A stretch of DNA of 42,702 nt from Candidatus Gastranaerophilales bacterium (GTDB lineage Bacteria > Cyanobacteriota > Vampirovibrionia > Gastranaerophilales > Gastranaerophilaceae). The notes under the pieces are model-generated. The model worked only from the letters and a program-made list of their open reading frames with translations. It was not told the DNA's origin and ran no database searches. The DNA lies in assembly GCA_905235155.1 (NCBI GenBank), contig CAJOKJ010000013.1, positions 1 to 42,702 of the forward strand. The letters are read 5' to 3'. Made by a program: the position numbers and the translations under genes. This document shows positions 33,964 to 42,133 of the stretch, one piece after another (position 1 is the first letter of the stretch; the number at the start of each line of letters is the position of its first letter).

Positions 33964-35694
33964 ATGAGTATAAACGAATTCCAATCAGTAGGTAATAAAG
34001 CACCTAACTTAATATCACAAGTAAAAGTAGATACGGGGTATAAGACGAGAGGCTTGTTGGATGAGTATTATGCAAGAAAAAATGAATTAGAAGAAAAACA
34101 AGATGAAATTGAAAGAACAATTACAGATGATGATGGTGAAACAGAAAAACCGTCTGCATTAGATTATATTACTGCTTCATTGACAGGTATTGCAGGTGTT
34201 TTATCGTCAGCAGCACCGTTGTTACAAGGTAATGGTGGTTCAAGTGGCAATGCCGGTGGCGGTAGTGCAGGTGGTGCTTCTGCTGCAAATGATCCTGCAA
34301 GTAAATTAGATAGTGCAGTTGAGGCATATAATAAAAAGGCTTCAACTAAAAATAAAGTTGCTCTTGATAAATGTTTAGGTGAAGCAAATGCCGAGTTGGC
34401 AAAAGTAAATGAAAAAATAGAACCTCTGGAAACAGAAAATGCATCACTGCAAAAGGCTCTTGATGGTAACTTTAAAGATGTATTTACATCGTTAAAAGAT
34501 GGTGCTAAGGCTTGTAAGGAAACTCGTGATAAAGCAGATGCACAAGTGAAGATGACGGACGACAATATTACAGCAGTAATAACAGCAATCGCTGATAATA
34601 CTGATAAAAAAGCAACGGTATCTGGATTACAAAAAGAAACAAACGGTAAAATTGTAGAAATAACTAATGGTATTGATGTCAAAGTTGTCGAAAAAGCACA
34701 ACAAGAAGATACATTAAAAAGTTTAAGCAAAGATTATCAAAAAGCCGTTGGTGATATTAGAGAAGATGAAAATGCTATAAACACTGCAGAAAAAAATATT
34801 AATACTGCAAACGGAAATGTTGAGGCGGCAAAACAAGATTTAATTGAAGCAGAAGCTATGGGCACAACATCACTAGATAAAGATGGTAAACAAGTAAAAG
34901 ATTCAAAAAAAGTAGAGGCAAGAAACAATGCAATTGAATCAGCAAAAGAAAAACAAAAAGCGGCTGAAAAAGAATTAAAGGATGCTCAAGACGAAAAAAA
35001 AGCCGCAGAAGATAGAAAAGCAGAACACGAAAAACAAAAAATGGATTGTGCTGACAAAATTCAAGTCGGAGAACAAACTTTAGGCGATATTATCAGAGCA
35101 AAAGAAACAGCAGAGGCTCAAAGAGATGAAGCACAAGCACAATTGAATGATTACGCAACACAATTAAAAGGTTATATCGATGAAGATAAACAATTAGGTG
35201 AAAGAAAGAATACTCTTGAAACCGAACAAAAAAAGAATAATGCTTTAATTGATGACCTTATAAATAGTGATGATGAGTTTAAAAATTTGCAAGTAAATGC
35301 AGAAGAAGGTAAGGCTACTGCTCAAGCAAAACTTGATAAAAATAATCAAATATTGAAACCTTTAAAAGAACAACAATCAAAACTAAATAATTCAATAACA
35401 AAAGCAGAGCAAGCTGGTGCTAAACTTTCTGACGGTGTTGATAAGGCTGAAGTTAAACCGACACCTGCAGGTAGCACTCCGGCAGCAGACGGTAGTGCAA
35501 AACCTGCGGCAACAGGCGGCACTCCAGATGATAAACCGGCAGCAAACGGTGATAAAAAAACACCTACCGTTGAAGAGTTTAAAGCATCCGATGATTATGC
35601 TGAATTCGAAAACAATTGGAAAGCTAACAATAATGGTCAAGCTCCTAATGAGGCAGATATAGAAAGATGGATAAAAGAAAATATAAATAACTAA
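33964..35694 (+). CDS. 576-residue coiled-coil protein, function unknown
   Basis: There is no signal peptide. The N terminus (MSINEFQSVGNKAPNLISQV) is followed by a short helix, then a mildly hydrophobic segment (LDYITASLTGIAGVLSSAAPLL, near 66-87) and a Gly/Ser/Ala linker (GGSSGNAGGGSAGGASAAN). Residues about 115-490 are long Ala/Lys/Glu/Asp coiled coil with heptad character, including a very charged stretch near 320-360. A Pro/Ala/Gly-rich region (490-530) and a small C-terminal module (VEEFKASDDYAEFENNWKAN...DIERWIKENI) finish it. Segmented coiled coils with a hydrophobic hairpin are seen in secreted structural proteins and type III translocator-like proteins, but nothing here proves export. 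AGTAGGTAAGG is the ribosome-binding region and a terminator follows. Confidence 0.75.
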   Translation: MSINEFQSVGNKAPNLISQVKVDTGYKTRGLLDEYYARKNELEEKQDEIERTITDDDGETEKPSALDYITASLTGIAGVLSSAAPLLQGNGGSSGNAGGGSAGGASAANDPASKLDSAVEAYNKKASTKNKVALDKCLGEANAELAKVNEKIEPLETENASLQKALDGNFKDVFTSLKDGAKACKETRDKADAQVKMTDDNITAVITAIADNTDKKATVSGLQKETNGKIVEITNGIDVKVVEKAQQEDTLKSLSKDYQKAVGDIREDENAINTAEKNINTANGNVEAAKQDLIEAEAMGTTSLDKDGKQVKDSKKVEARNNAIESAKEKQKAAEKELKDAQDEKKAAEDRKAEHEKQKMDCADKIQVGEQTLGDIIRAKETAEAQRDEAQAQLNDYATQLKGYIDEDKQLGERKNTLETEQKKNNALIDDLINSDDEFKNLQVNAEEGKATAQAKLDKNNQILKPLKEQQSKLNNSITKAEQAGAKLSDGVDKAEVKPTPAGSTPAADGSAKPAATGGTPDDKPAANGDKKTPTVEEFKASDDYAEFENNWKANNNGQAPNEADIERWIKENINN

Positions 35695-35698
35695 GTAA

Positions 35699-35730
35699 AA
35701 AATCGGGAATTTTTCAATTCCCGATTTTTT
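35699..35730 (+). terminator. Terminator of the coiled-coil gene
   Basis: AATCGGGAATT, loop TTTC, AATTCCCGATT followed by T run, 4 nt after the stop codon. Confidence 0.88.
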
Positions 35731-35766
35731 GTTTTTAATACAGTATTTTAGCAATCGTAAGCTGTG

Positions 35767-36051
35767 CTATTTTGCTATAACTTCAACGTTATCAAGGTTT
35801 ATTGTCTGTTTTGCATGCCATAGGTCATATTGTTGTTGAACATCAAGCCAAAACTTTGCCGGAACCTTAAATGCTTTTTCTAACCTTAAAGCCATTTCCG
35901 TACTTACTCCTGTGTGACAATTTACCAACTCGGATGCGGTATTTCTTGATACACCAATACGCAATGCAAAAGCTGTTACGGATAAATTATATCCTGGCAA
36001 ATAATCATTTTTTAATATTTCTCCGGGATGTGCAGGGTTGTACATTTCCAT
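35767..36051 (-). CDS. higA: Antitoxin HigA (XRE family)
   Basis: A 94-residue HigA-type protein: NPAHPGEILKNDYLPGYNLSVTAFA, the HTH GVSRNTASELVN, and the typical ending MALRLEKAFKVPAKFWLDVQQQYDLW. It neutralises the HigB RNase and represses the operon. It lies 18 nt downstream of higB with a good AAGGA ribosome-binding site; the toxin-first order is standard for higBA. Confidence 0.94.
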   Translation of the reverse strand: MEMYNPAHPGEILKNDYLPGYNLSVTAFALRIGVSRNTASELVNCHTGVSTEMALRLEKAFKVPAKFWLDVQQQYDLWHAKQTINLDNVEVIAK

Positions 36052-36069
36052 AATTTTTGTTCCTTTTTG

Positions 36070-36363
36070 TTAGTGATAATCTTGATAATCTACTATATAA
36101 ACATCTGATGTTTTTTCATCATATTCAAATGTAATTCGCCAATTAGCCTGAACCGTTACAGCCCATTGACCTTTTAAATCACCGTGTAAAAGATGTAACC
36201 TGTAAAATGGCTGTTCTAATGGTTTTAATCCATATTCTTTAGTTAATGTGTTTAAAATAGTAAGAATACTTCGTATTTTCTTCTTATGTGTTGCTTGAAT
36301 ACCTTTTAAAGAACCTGTCAGAAAAAATGCTTCAAGACCTTTATGTTTAAATGATTTAATCAC
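36070..36363 (-). CDS. higB: Toxin HigB (RelE/ParE superfamily)
   Basis: About 97 residues from the GTG at 36363. The family start MIKSFKHKGLEAFFLTGSLKG, the core HLLHGDLKGQWAVTVQANWRITFEY and the end VDYQDYH are all present, so the toxin looks intact. HigB cleaves mRNA at the ribosome. The frame is open upstream to a TTG at 36387, but the promoter -10 box lies there, so the GTG is preferred. No Shine-Dalgarno is present. Confidence 0.92.
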   Translation of the reverse strand: MIKSFKHKGLEAFFLTGSLKGIQATHKKKIRSILTILNTLTKEYGLKPLEQPFYRLHLLHGDLKGQWAVTVQANWRITFEYDEKTSDVYIVDYQDYH

Positions 36364-36369
36364 ACTAAC

Positions 36370-36398
36370 ATTGTAACCTGTAACCAATCACTTGTCAA
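36370..36398 (-). promoter_or_regulatory. higBA promoter and candidate operator
   Basis: Minus strand TTGACA (36398-36393), a 17-nt spacer, TACAAT (36375-36370). The -35 box lies within the palindrome CACTTG-T-CAAGTG, and the spacer contains GGTTACA repeated as GGTTACAGGTTACA, both plausible HigA sites. The -10 is 6 nt before the higB GTG. Confidence 0.7.
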
Positions 36399-36412
36399 GT
36401 GTTTGTTGAAAA

Positions 36413-36455
36413 ATAAAAAATACAACCCGATGTCGTATAGAACATCGGGCTGTAT
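36413..36455 (-). terminator. Terminator of the acyl-CoA synthetase gene
   Basis: Minus strand TACAGCCCGATGT, loop, ACATCGGGTTGTA followed by a T-rich run; one G-T pair in a 13-bp stem. It ends 20 nt after the gene and just before higB's promoter region. Confidence 0.85.
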
Positions 36456-36475
36456 TGTATCTTTATTAAATTATT

Positions 36476-38641
36476 CTATTTGCAGCAACCGCAAGCTGTG
36501 CAAGTTAGACCTAAAGATTCTTTTGCTTCTTCAAGTCTTACTTTGATACGACCGTCAACTGCAATACCTTCACCTGTTTTTTCTGAGATTAACAATGGGT
36601 TAATATCTAATTCGTCGATGAATTTGTAGTCAGAAACTAATTGAGATAATCTTAATAATGTTTCTTGAATTTGGTTCATATCAGCAGGTTTTGTTCCTCT
36701 TGCACCTTCCAATAATTTGTATGCTTTTACTGATTTAATCATTTCTTCTGCATCAACGTCAGTTAATGGAGCGATTCTGAATGTTACGTCTTTCATAACT
36801 TCAATGAATACACCGCCTAAACCGAACATCATCATTGGACCGTATTGAGGATCTGTTGCGATACCGCAAACCATTTCTCTGTTACCTTTAACCATTTCTT
36901 GAATGATTACACCTTCAAGACCGTCTAAAAGACCTTTTTCTTCTAATTTAGATAACAAGTCTTTATATTCGGCTCTTAATTGTTCTTCTGATTGAATGTT
37001 TACTCTAACACCGCCAACATCTGTTTTGTGAGATGTTGTTTTAGAAGTCATTTTCATTACAACAGGGTAGCCGATTGAGTTACCTAATGCAACAACTTCT
37101 TCTTCGTTAGTAGCAAAGCCTGATTTACATACTCTGATACCATAAGCATCTAATACATCAATAGATTCACGAGTTGTTAATTGTGCTCTGTCTTCTTTTA
37201 ATGCTTGGTATATAATTTCTTCTGCTTTCTTTCTGTCAACATCATAGCAAGGAATTTTGCCTTCAGGTCTTGCAATCCATTTACGTTGTTGGTCTAATCT
37301 TGCAAAGCCTTCTGCTGCTTCTTCCGCATACATAAAGAATGGCATATTTACATCCATGTCTGATAATGCTGTGAAGAATTCGCTCTTAGTCATGAATACA
37401 CCGATAACAGGTTTTTCAGGATATTGTGCTTTAATTTCCATAACTGCTTTTGCTACATCAATATCTTTCAAGCCCAAGAATGGCAAGTAAATTACCATAA
37501 TCATATCAACATTTTCGTCAGCGATAACTGTTTTTAATGTTTCTTTGTAGTGTTCGATAGGTGCTGATGCAATCATATCGATTGGGTTTTTAACTGATGC
37601 TGCTGCCGGTAAGAAGCTTCTTAAAGTTTCTTTTGTTTGGTCAGTAATTTTAGCTATTTCCATACCGTATTCGCATACAGCGTCAGTTGCCATAATGCCT
37701 GGTCCACCTGAGTTTGTAATGATAGCTACTCTGTTTCCTTTTGGAATAGGGCAGTTAGCAAATACTTTTGCTGTTGAGAATAAGTTTTTCAAAGAATATT
37801 CTCTGATAACACCTGATTGAGCCAATAAAGCGTTAGCGGCTTTATCTGCACCTGCTAATGAACCTGTGTGAGAAGATGCTGCTGATGCACCTGCTGCTGA
37901 ACGACCTGCTTTTAATGCAAGAATAGGTTTTTTCTTAGAAATTCTTGTTGCTAATTTTCTGAAGTTAGCAGGGTTTTGGATTGATTCCATGTATAATAAC
38001 ATTTGGTGAACATCTTCATCATTTTCCCAGTATTCTAAAGCAGTTTCAGCGTTAACATCTGCTTGGTTACCGATTGAAATGAATTGTGCAAAACCAAGAT
38101 TTAAGTCTTTTAAGATGTTTAAGATACCGCCGCCTAAAGCACCTGATTGTGAAACGAAACCGATATGTCCACGTTCAGGTAAACTTTCTGCGAAACATCC
38201 GTCCATACTGATTTCAGGGTTAGTGTTTACAACTCCTAAGCAGTTAGGACCTACGCATCTCATACCGTATTCATTTAATTTTTCTACTAATTGTTTTTCA
38301 AGTTCAGCACCTTCTTTACCTGTTTCTTTGAAACCTGCTGTGATAATGCATAAACCTTTGATTCCTTTTTCGTGACATTGGTCAATTGTTGATAATACGA
38401 ATTTTGAATTTACAACTATGATAGCCAAGTCAATACTTTCAGGAACTTCGTTTACTGTTGTATATGCTTGTAAACCTTCAATTACTCCGCCTTTTGGGTT
38501 AATCGGGTATATTTTACCTGTAAATTTGTACTCTTGTAATCTTTTCATGATGTCTGAACCAATTGTGTGTTCTTTTGTAGAAGCACCAACAACTGCAATA
38601 GTTTTAGGACACATGATTTTGTCTAATTGTTCTTTTAGCAT
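36476..38641 (-). CDS. Acetate/acyl-CoA ligase (ADP-forming)
   Basis: A 721-residue fused alpha-beta enzyme. The CoA-binding domain opens it (KTIAVVGASTKEHTIGSDIMK, residues 13-110). Succinyl-CoA-ligase-like domains follow (GFVSQSGALGGG; phosphohistidine region SSHTGSLAGADKAANALLAQ, His near 257). The C-terminal ATP-grasp domain has GYPVVMKMTSKTTSHKTDVGGV and IIQEMVKGNREMVCGIATDP, near 530-620. It converts acyl-CoA, ADP and phosphate to acid, CoA and ATP, an energy-conserving step in fermentation. The Cys-rich tail CTACGCCK is unusual. GGAAAGG is the ribosome-binding site. Confidence 0.93.
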   Translation of the reverse strand: MLKEQLDKIMCPKTIAVVGASTKEHTIGSDIMKRLQEYKFTGKIYPINPKGGVIEGLQAYTTVNEVPESIDLAIIVVNSKFVLSTIDQCHEKGIKGLCIITAGFKETGKEGAELEKQLVEKLNEYGMRCVGPNCLGVVNTNPEISMDGCFAESLPERGHIGFVSQSGALGGGILNILKDLNLGFAQFISIGNQADVNAETALEYWENDEDVHQMLLYMESIQNPANFRKLATRISKKKPILALKAGRSAAGASAASSHTGSLAGADKAANALLAQSGVIREYSLKNLFSTAKVFANCPIPKGNRVAIITNSGGPGIMATDAVCEYGMEIAKITDQTKETLRSFLPAAASVKNPIDMIASAPIEHYKETLKTVIADENVDMIMVIYLPFLGLKDIDVAKAVMEIKAQYPEKPVIGVFMTKSEFFTALSDMDVNMPFFMYAEEAAEGFARLDQQRKWIARPEGKIPCYDVDRKKAEEIIYQALKEDRAQLTTRESIDVLDAYGIRVCKSGFATNEEEVVALGNSIGYPVVMKMTSKTTSHKTDVGGVRVNIQSEEQLRAEYKDLLSKLEEKGLLDGLEGVIIQEMVKGNREMVCGIATDPQYGPMMMFGLGGVFIEVMKDVTFRIAPLTDVDAEEMIKSVKAYKLLEGARGTKPADMNQIQETLLRLSQLVSDYKFIDELDINPLLISEKTGEGIAVDGRIKVRLEEAKESLGLTCTACGCCK

Positions 38642-38673
38642 TTGTTTTCCTTTCCTTTCATTTCTACAATATA

Positions 38674-39298
38674 CTAATATCCGTTATTTAACCATTCTCT
38701 TACCCTAAAAGCAGCACCGATATCATCTGCTATTTTTTTGCAGGCTTTTATATCAAGTGTATAATCAGGGTAATTATTTACAACCGAAGGTTGTTTTAAT
38801 TTCATTTCCAACGCAATATTTTGCAAATTCAAGCATTTCTTTGTATGCATTTTTAACTTGCGGTTTTGAAATTTTTTCGTATTGTTCTTCATTCGGGGCA
38901 TTTAAACTTATTGAAACTTCATCAACAAAGTCTGTTATTTCGGGTAAAATGTTCCTGTTGTTAATAACATTACCCATACCGTTTGTATTTACTCTTATTT
39001 TTACACCCTTTTGGTATCTTAAATAAGCACAAACACCTTTTAGAACATCAAGCCTCATAAAAGGTTCGCCATATCCGCAGAAAACAACTTCTTGAGGAGT
39101 ATTAAATTTTTCAAGTTGTGCAATAACATCTTTGGCTGTGAAATCTTCATTTTCAAGCCACATTTTTTTGCCTTTAATTTCATCAATAGTGTTTCTTATA
39201 CAGAACACACAAGCATTTGTACACTTATTAGTTAAGTTTACGTAAAGTGTTTTTGCATTTTCGGCATCATCTTCTATTGAATAAACGTACGTATCCAT
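38674..39298 (-). pseudogene. Radical SAM protein (TatD-associated type), interrupted by a frameshift
   Basis: The first frame (174 residues from the ATG at 39298) has the radical SAM cluster motif CTNACVFC (CxxxCxxC, near residues 28-35), VVFCGYGEPFMRLDVL, VNTNGMGNVINNRNILPE and SISLNAPNEEQYEKISKP. It then ends EIKTTFGCK. The expected C-terminal continuation (SVVNNYPDYTLDIKACKKIA...FRVREWLNNGY) is in the next frame and runs to 38674. Removing one base near 38786-38789 restores about 207 residues. It could be a true pseudogene, a sequence error or a programmed shift. The family name is from memory of its conserved blocks. The -10 box is 6 nt before the ATG. Confidence 0.8.
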
Positions 39299-39304
39299 AC
39301 CTAT

Positions 39305-39332
39305 ATTATATTGCTAGAATTTCCGTTGTAAA
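39305..39332 (-). promoter_or_regulatory. Promoter of the radical SAM gene, adjacent to the start codon
   Basis: Minus strand TTTACA (39332-39327), a 16-nt spacer, TATAAT (39310-39305), then six bases and the ATG. No Shine-Dalgarno, so a leaderless message is likely if this promoter is used. Confidence 0.6.
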
Positions 39333-39394
39333 GTGTAATTTGAGAATTTTTGATATAAATTTTAACGAAATATGGCAACTTTTCACAATCAGAC

Positions 39395-40024
39395 TTATTT
39401 GCAACTCGTAACAGTATCACTTAGTGTAATATCACTATTATTACACTTACCATTAGTATCTACTTTTAAATAGTCCATATTATCATATTGAATTATCCAA
39501 CCGGTGCAACTCTCTACAACTTTATGATTTACGCACCAATGTAAATTATTGGACATATCAAGTATGTTAGGATTAAAATAACCATTTCCGCAAGAAAGTG
39601 CAAATATATCATATCTTTCTTGATTTTTACCTTTACTATTGCCATCAATATCAAAACTAACGTGATTTTTTGTCTTGATATTAAGAGTTGTCCCGTCGGC
39701 TAAAGTATAAAGATTTGCATCAGAAGTTTTAGAACTTTTTGAAATTTTCATAAATTCTGTTAATCGTTCTGCAAATCGTGTCCTTTGCGATGTTGCGTCT
39801 AAATCTTTAATATACCAAGTATCAAGTGGACCATAAATTGCCGTTGCTCGACCTAAAGCATCTTCAAGGTTTTGATATATTTTTTTTACCTTAACGACTT
39901 TTTCTTTATCGCCGGTTGATTGGTTCAGGTTTGGCAGTGTTAAGGCTGCAACAACACCTATTACACCTATTACAATAAGTGTTTCCGCAAGGGTAAATGC
40001 TAAAATCATGATTTTGTTTTTCAT
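39395..40024 (-). CDS. Type IV pilin-like / pseudopilin protein
   Basis: A 209-residue protein with a prepilin signal: short basic leader, then A|FTLAETLIVIGVIGVVAALTLP, with Phe at +1 and Glu at +5 after cleavage and a hydrophobic helix of about 20 residues. The mature domain carries five Cys that could form disulfides, and DGNSKGKNQERYDIFALSCG is a typical pseudopilin tail region. It needs a prepilin peptidase and a pilus or type II secretion assembly, neither of which is in the window. GGAG precedes the ATG. The sequence style is common in gut Melainabacteria, by recollection. Confidence 0.88.
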   Translation of the reverse strand: MKNKIMILAFTLAETLIVIGVIGVVAALTLPNLNQSTGDKEKVVKVKKIYQNLEDALGRATAIYGPLDTWYIKDLDATSQRTRFAERLTEFMKISKSSKTSDANLYTLADGTTLNIKTKNHVSFDIDGNSKGKNQERYDIFALSCGNGYFNPNILDMSNNLHWCVNHKVVESCTGWIIQYDNMDYLKVDTNGKCNNSDITLSDTVTSCK

Positions 40025-40074
40025 AAGTTCTCCGTTTTCACAATTAAATTCTTATAACAACAAATTTAATTATG

Positions 40075-40103
40075 ATTTTACACAAGTAAACTAGTTTAGT
40101 CAA
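40075..40103 (-). promoter_or_regulatory. Pseudopilin promoter with a palindrome in the spacer
   Basis: Minus strand TTGACT (40103-40098), a 17-nt spacer, TAAAAT (40080-40075). The spacer begins with the palindrome TAAACTAGTTTA (40087-40098), which touches the -35 box. A repressor bound there would block the promoter. The divergent XRE gene at 40162 is the obvious candidate. Confidence 0.55.
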
Positions 40104-40161
40104 CAGTTTAATTTTGTATATTTTAAAATATATTAACCTTAAAATACAATGAGGGGTTAAA

Positions 40162-40485
40162 ATGTCAGATATTAAAAAGTTATTAGGGAAAAAAATTAAA
40201 AGTTTGAGAAAATCCAAAGGTTTATCTCAAATGGAGTTTGCTGAAAAAATTGATATTTCGCTAAACGGTTTAGGGATAATAGAAACCGGAAAAGGCTTTT
40301 TAACTGCGGACACATTAGAAAAAATATTGCGTGTACTAAATATTGAACCTGATGAATTATTTTCTGTGGGTAGTTTTGATGATGAACATGAATTGTATGA
40401 AAAAATAATCAGATTAGTAGACAATGCAAAAAACGACAGAGAAAAGCTGTCAAAAATTTATAGCATAATTAAAATATTGACTTGA
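40162..40485 (+). CDS. XRE-family helix-turn-helix regulator
   Basis: A 107-residue protein with an N-terminal HTH (LGKKIKSLRKSKGLSQMEFAEKIDISLNGLGIIETGKG, residues 7-62) and a C-terminal helical tail (YEKIIRLVDNAKNDREKLSKIYSIIKILT). It is a paralogue of the protein at 15422-15736. GAGGGG is the ribosome-binding site. It is divergent from the pseudopilin gene and 2 bp from the convergent dnaB stop. Confidence 0.87.
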   Translation: MSDIKKLLGKKIKSLRKSKGLSQMEFAEKIDISLNGLGIIETGKGFLTADTLEKILRVLNIEPDELFSVGSFDDEHELYEKIIRLVDNAKNDREKLSKIYSIIKILT

Positions 40486-40487
40486 TT

Positions 40488-41885
40488 TTAGAATAAATCA
40501 CCCGGTGCTTTGATAGGGTTTTTAAATTTGGTAATATTGGATTGGAACAACAGTTTAATATTGCCTGTTGGGCCGTTTCTGTGTTTTGCGATAATAATAT
40601 CAGATTTACCGCTTGATTCTGCAATTTTATTGACTTCTTCTTCGTCATCAGAATCTTTATTTTTATAATAATCTTCACGGTGAATAAACATAACAATATC
40701 GGCATCTTGTTCGATTGCACCTGAATCACGCAAATCTGAAAGCATAGGACGTTTATCTCCTCTGTCTTCTACTTTACGTGAGAGCTGAGAAAGTGCAATA
40801 ATAGGAACATTAAGTTCTCTTGCCAGAATTTTTAAGCCTCTTGAAATTGCGGAGATTTCTTGGTTACGATCATTATTACTTGATGATGCAATAAGTTGCA
40901 GATAGTCAATAACAACAAGTCCAAGATTTTTTTCCATCATAGCAAGACGACGGCATTTTGCACGAATATCCGTTAGTGTACAACCGCCTGTATCATCAAT
41001 ATAGATAGGTGCTTCTGAAATTTCACCAGTTGCATTTGCAAGTTTATCAAAGTCTTTACTTTGTAAGTTACCACTTTTAACTCTTTGCATATCAATTTCT
41101 GCTTCTGCACAAATCATACGTTGAACAAGTTGTTCCCGTGACATTTCAAGAGAAAATACTGCAACAGGAACTTTTGATTTCATTGCGACATTTGCAACAA
41201 TATTTAAAGCGAATGCAGTTTTACCCATTGAAGGACGGGCAGCAAGAATAATTAAATCAGATTTTTGAAGTCCGTTTGTTGTGTCATCTAAATCGTAAAA
41301 ATGTGTTTTAATTCCCGAGCATTCGCCTCTGTGTTGATATCGGTATTCTATTTGGTTATAAACATTAAAAGCATCTTTTTGAACAGGTACAAAATCTTTT
41401 GTAGATTTTTGCGAAGCAATTTCAAAAATTAATTTTTCAGCATTTTCAAGTGAGCTATCAACGTTATCAGTTGTGTATCCGGAAGATACGATTTCAGAAC
41501 CTGCGTTGATAAGTGCTCTTTTAACGGCTTTTTCTTGAATTATATTTGCGTAATAAGCAACATTAGCAGTTGTAACAGTCTTAAATGCTAAATCATTAAC
41601 AAAAGCACGCCCTCCAACCATTTCCAATTTAGAAGAATAACTTAGAACATCAGAAACCGAAACAATGTCAATCATTTGGTTTTGGTTATAAAGTTGGAGC
41701 ATCGCATCAAAAACGTATCTATGAGCAGGTTTATAAAAGCTTTCGGGTTTAAGCATTTCAACAACTTTGGTCATAACAGAATTTGGATTGACTAAAATAG
41801 CACCCAAAACAGCTTCTTCAGCAGCAATATCTTGCGGCATAAGAGCATTGTTAATGTCATCTGTTTTTTGTTTTCTGGGTGGCAT
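40488..41885 (-). CDS. dnaB: Replicative DNA helicase DnaB
   Basis: A 465-residue hexameric helicase of standard length. The N-terminal primase-interaction domain (LMPQDIAAEEAVLGAILVNP) is joined by a linker to the RecA-like domain with Walker A LAARPSMGKTAFALNI (near 212-227), Walker B LVVIDYLQLI, ALSQLSRKVEDRGDKRPMLSDLRDSGAIEQDAD and the arginine-finger region KHRNGPTGNIKL. No intein is present. An extended -10 TGTATAAT lies upstream, with GAGG 9 nt before the ATG. Confidence 0.97.
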   Translation of the reverse strand: MPPRKQKTDDINNALMPQDIAAEEAVLGAILVNPNSVMTKVVEMLKPESFYKPAHRYVFDAMLQLYNQNQMIDIVSVSDVLSYSSKLEMVGGRAFVNDLAFKTVTTANVAYYANIIQEKAVKRALINAGSEIVSSGYTTDNVDSSLENAEKLIFEIASQKSTKDFVPVQKDAFNVYNQIEYRYQHRGECSGIKTHFYDLDDTTNGLQKSDLIILAARPSMGKTAFALNIVANVAMKSKVPVAVFSLEMSREQLVQRMICAEAEIDMQRVKSGNLQSKDFDKLANATGEISEAPIYIDDTGGCTLTDIRAKCRRLAMMEKNLGLVVIDYLQLIASSSNNDRNQEISAISRGLKILARELNVPIIALSQLSRKVEDRGDKRPMLSDLRDSGAIEQDADIVMFIHREDYYKNKDSDDEEEVNKIAESSGKSDIIIAKHRNGPTGNIKLLFQSNITKFKNPIKAPGDLF

Positions 41886-41979
41886 AGTAAAAACCTCAAT
41901 CTAACATGAAGATTATACATGTAAAAATTTTAGAAAAAACATGAAAAAAAAATATTGTAAAAAAAATTTTCAAAAGCAC

Positions 41980-42007
41980 TTGCAATTTAAAATTTGTCAT
42001 GTATAAT
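41980..42007 (+). promoter_or_regulatory. tRNA-Gly promoter
   Basis: TTGCAA (41980-41985), a 16-nt spacer, TATAAT (42002-42007) with an extended TG. The start would be about 14 nt before the mature tRNA. Confidence 0.65.
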
Positions 42008-42027
42008 TGAGTTACAGCAAGAAATTT

Positions 42028-42102
42028 GCGGGGGTAATTCAGTGGTAGAATGCCTCCTTGCCAAGGAGGATGTCGCGAGTTCGAGCCTCGTCTCCCGCTC
42101 CA
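42028..42102 (+). tRNA. tRNA-Gly (anticodon GCC)
   Basis: Acceptor GCGGGGG pairs with CTCCCGC (one G-U). The anticodon stem CCTCC/GGAGG encloses TTGCCAA, so the anticodon is GCC. The T arm contains GTTCGAGCC. Discriminator T is followed by an encoded CCA at 42100-42102. Confidence 0.95.
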
Positions 42103-42110
42103 TTTTAATT

Positions 42111-42133
42111 AAGAGCCTAAAGGGCTCTTTTTT
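42111..42133 (+). terminator. tRNA-Gly terminator
   Basis: AAGAGCC, loop TAAA, GGGCTCTT followed by a T run, 8 nt after the tRNA. Confidence 0.85.
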
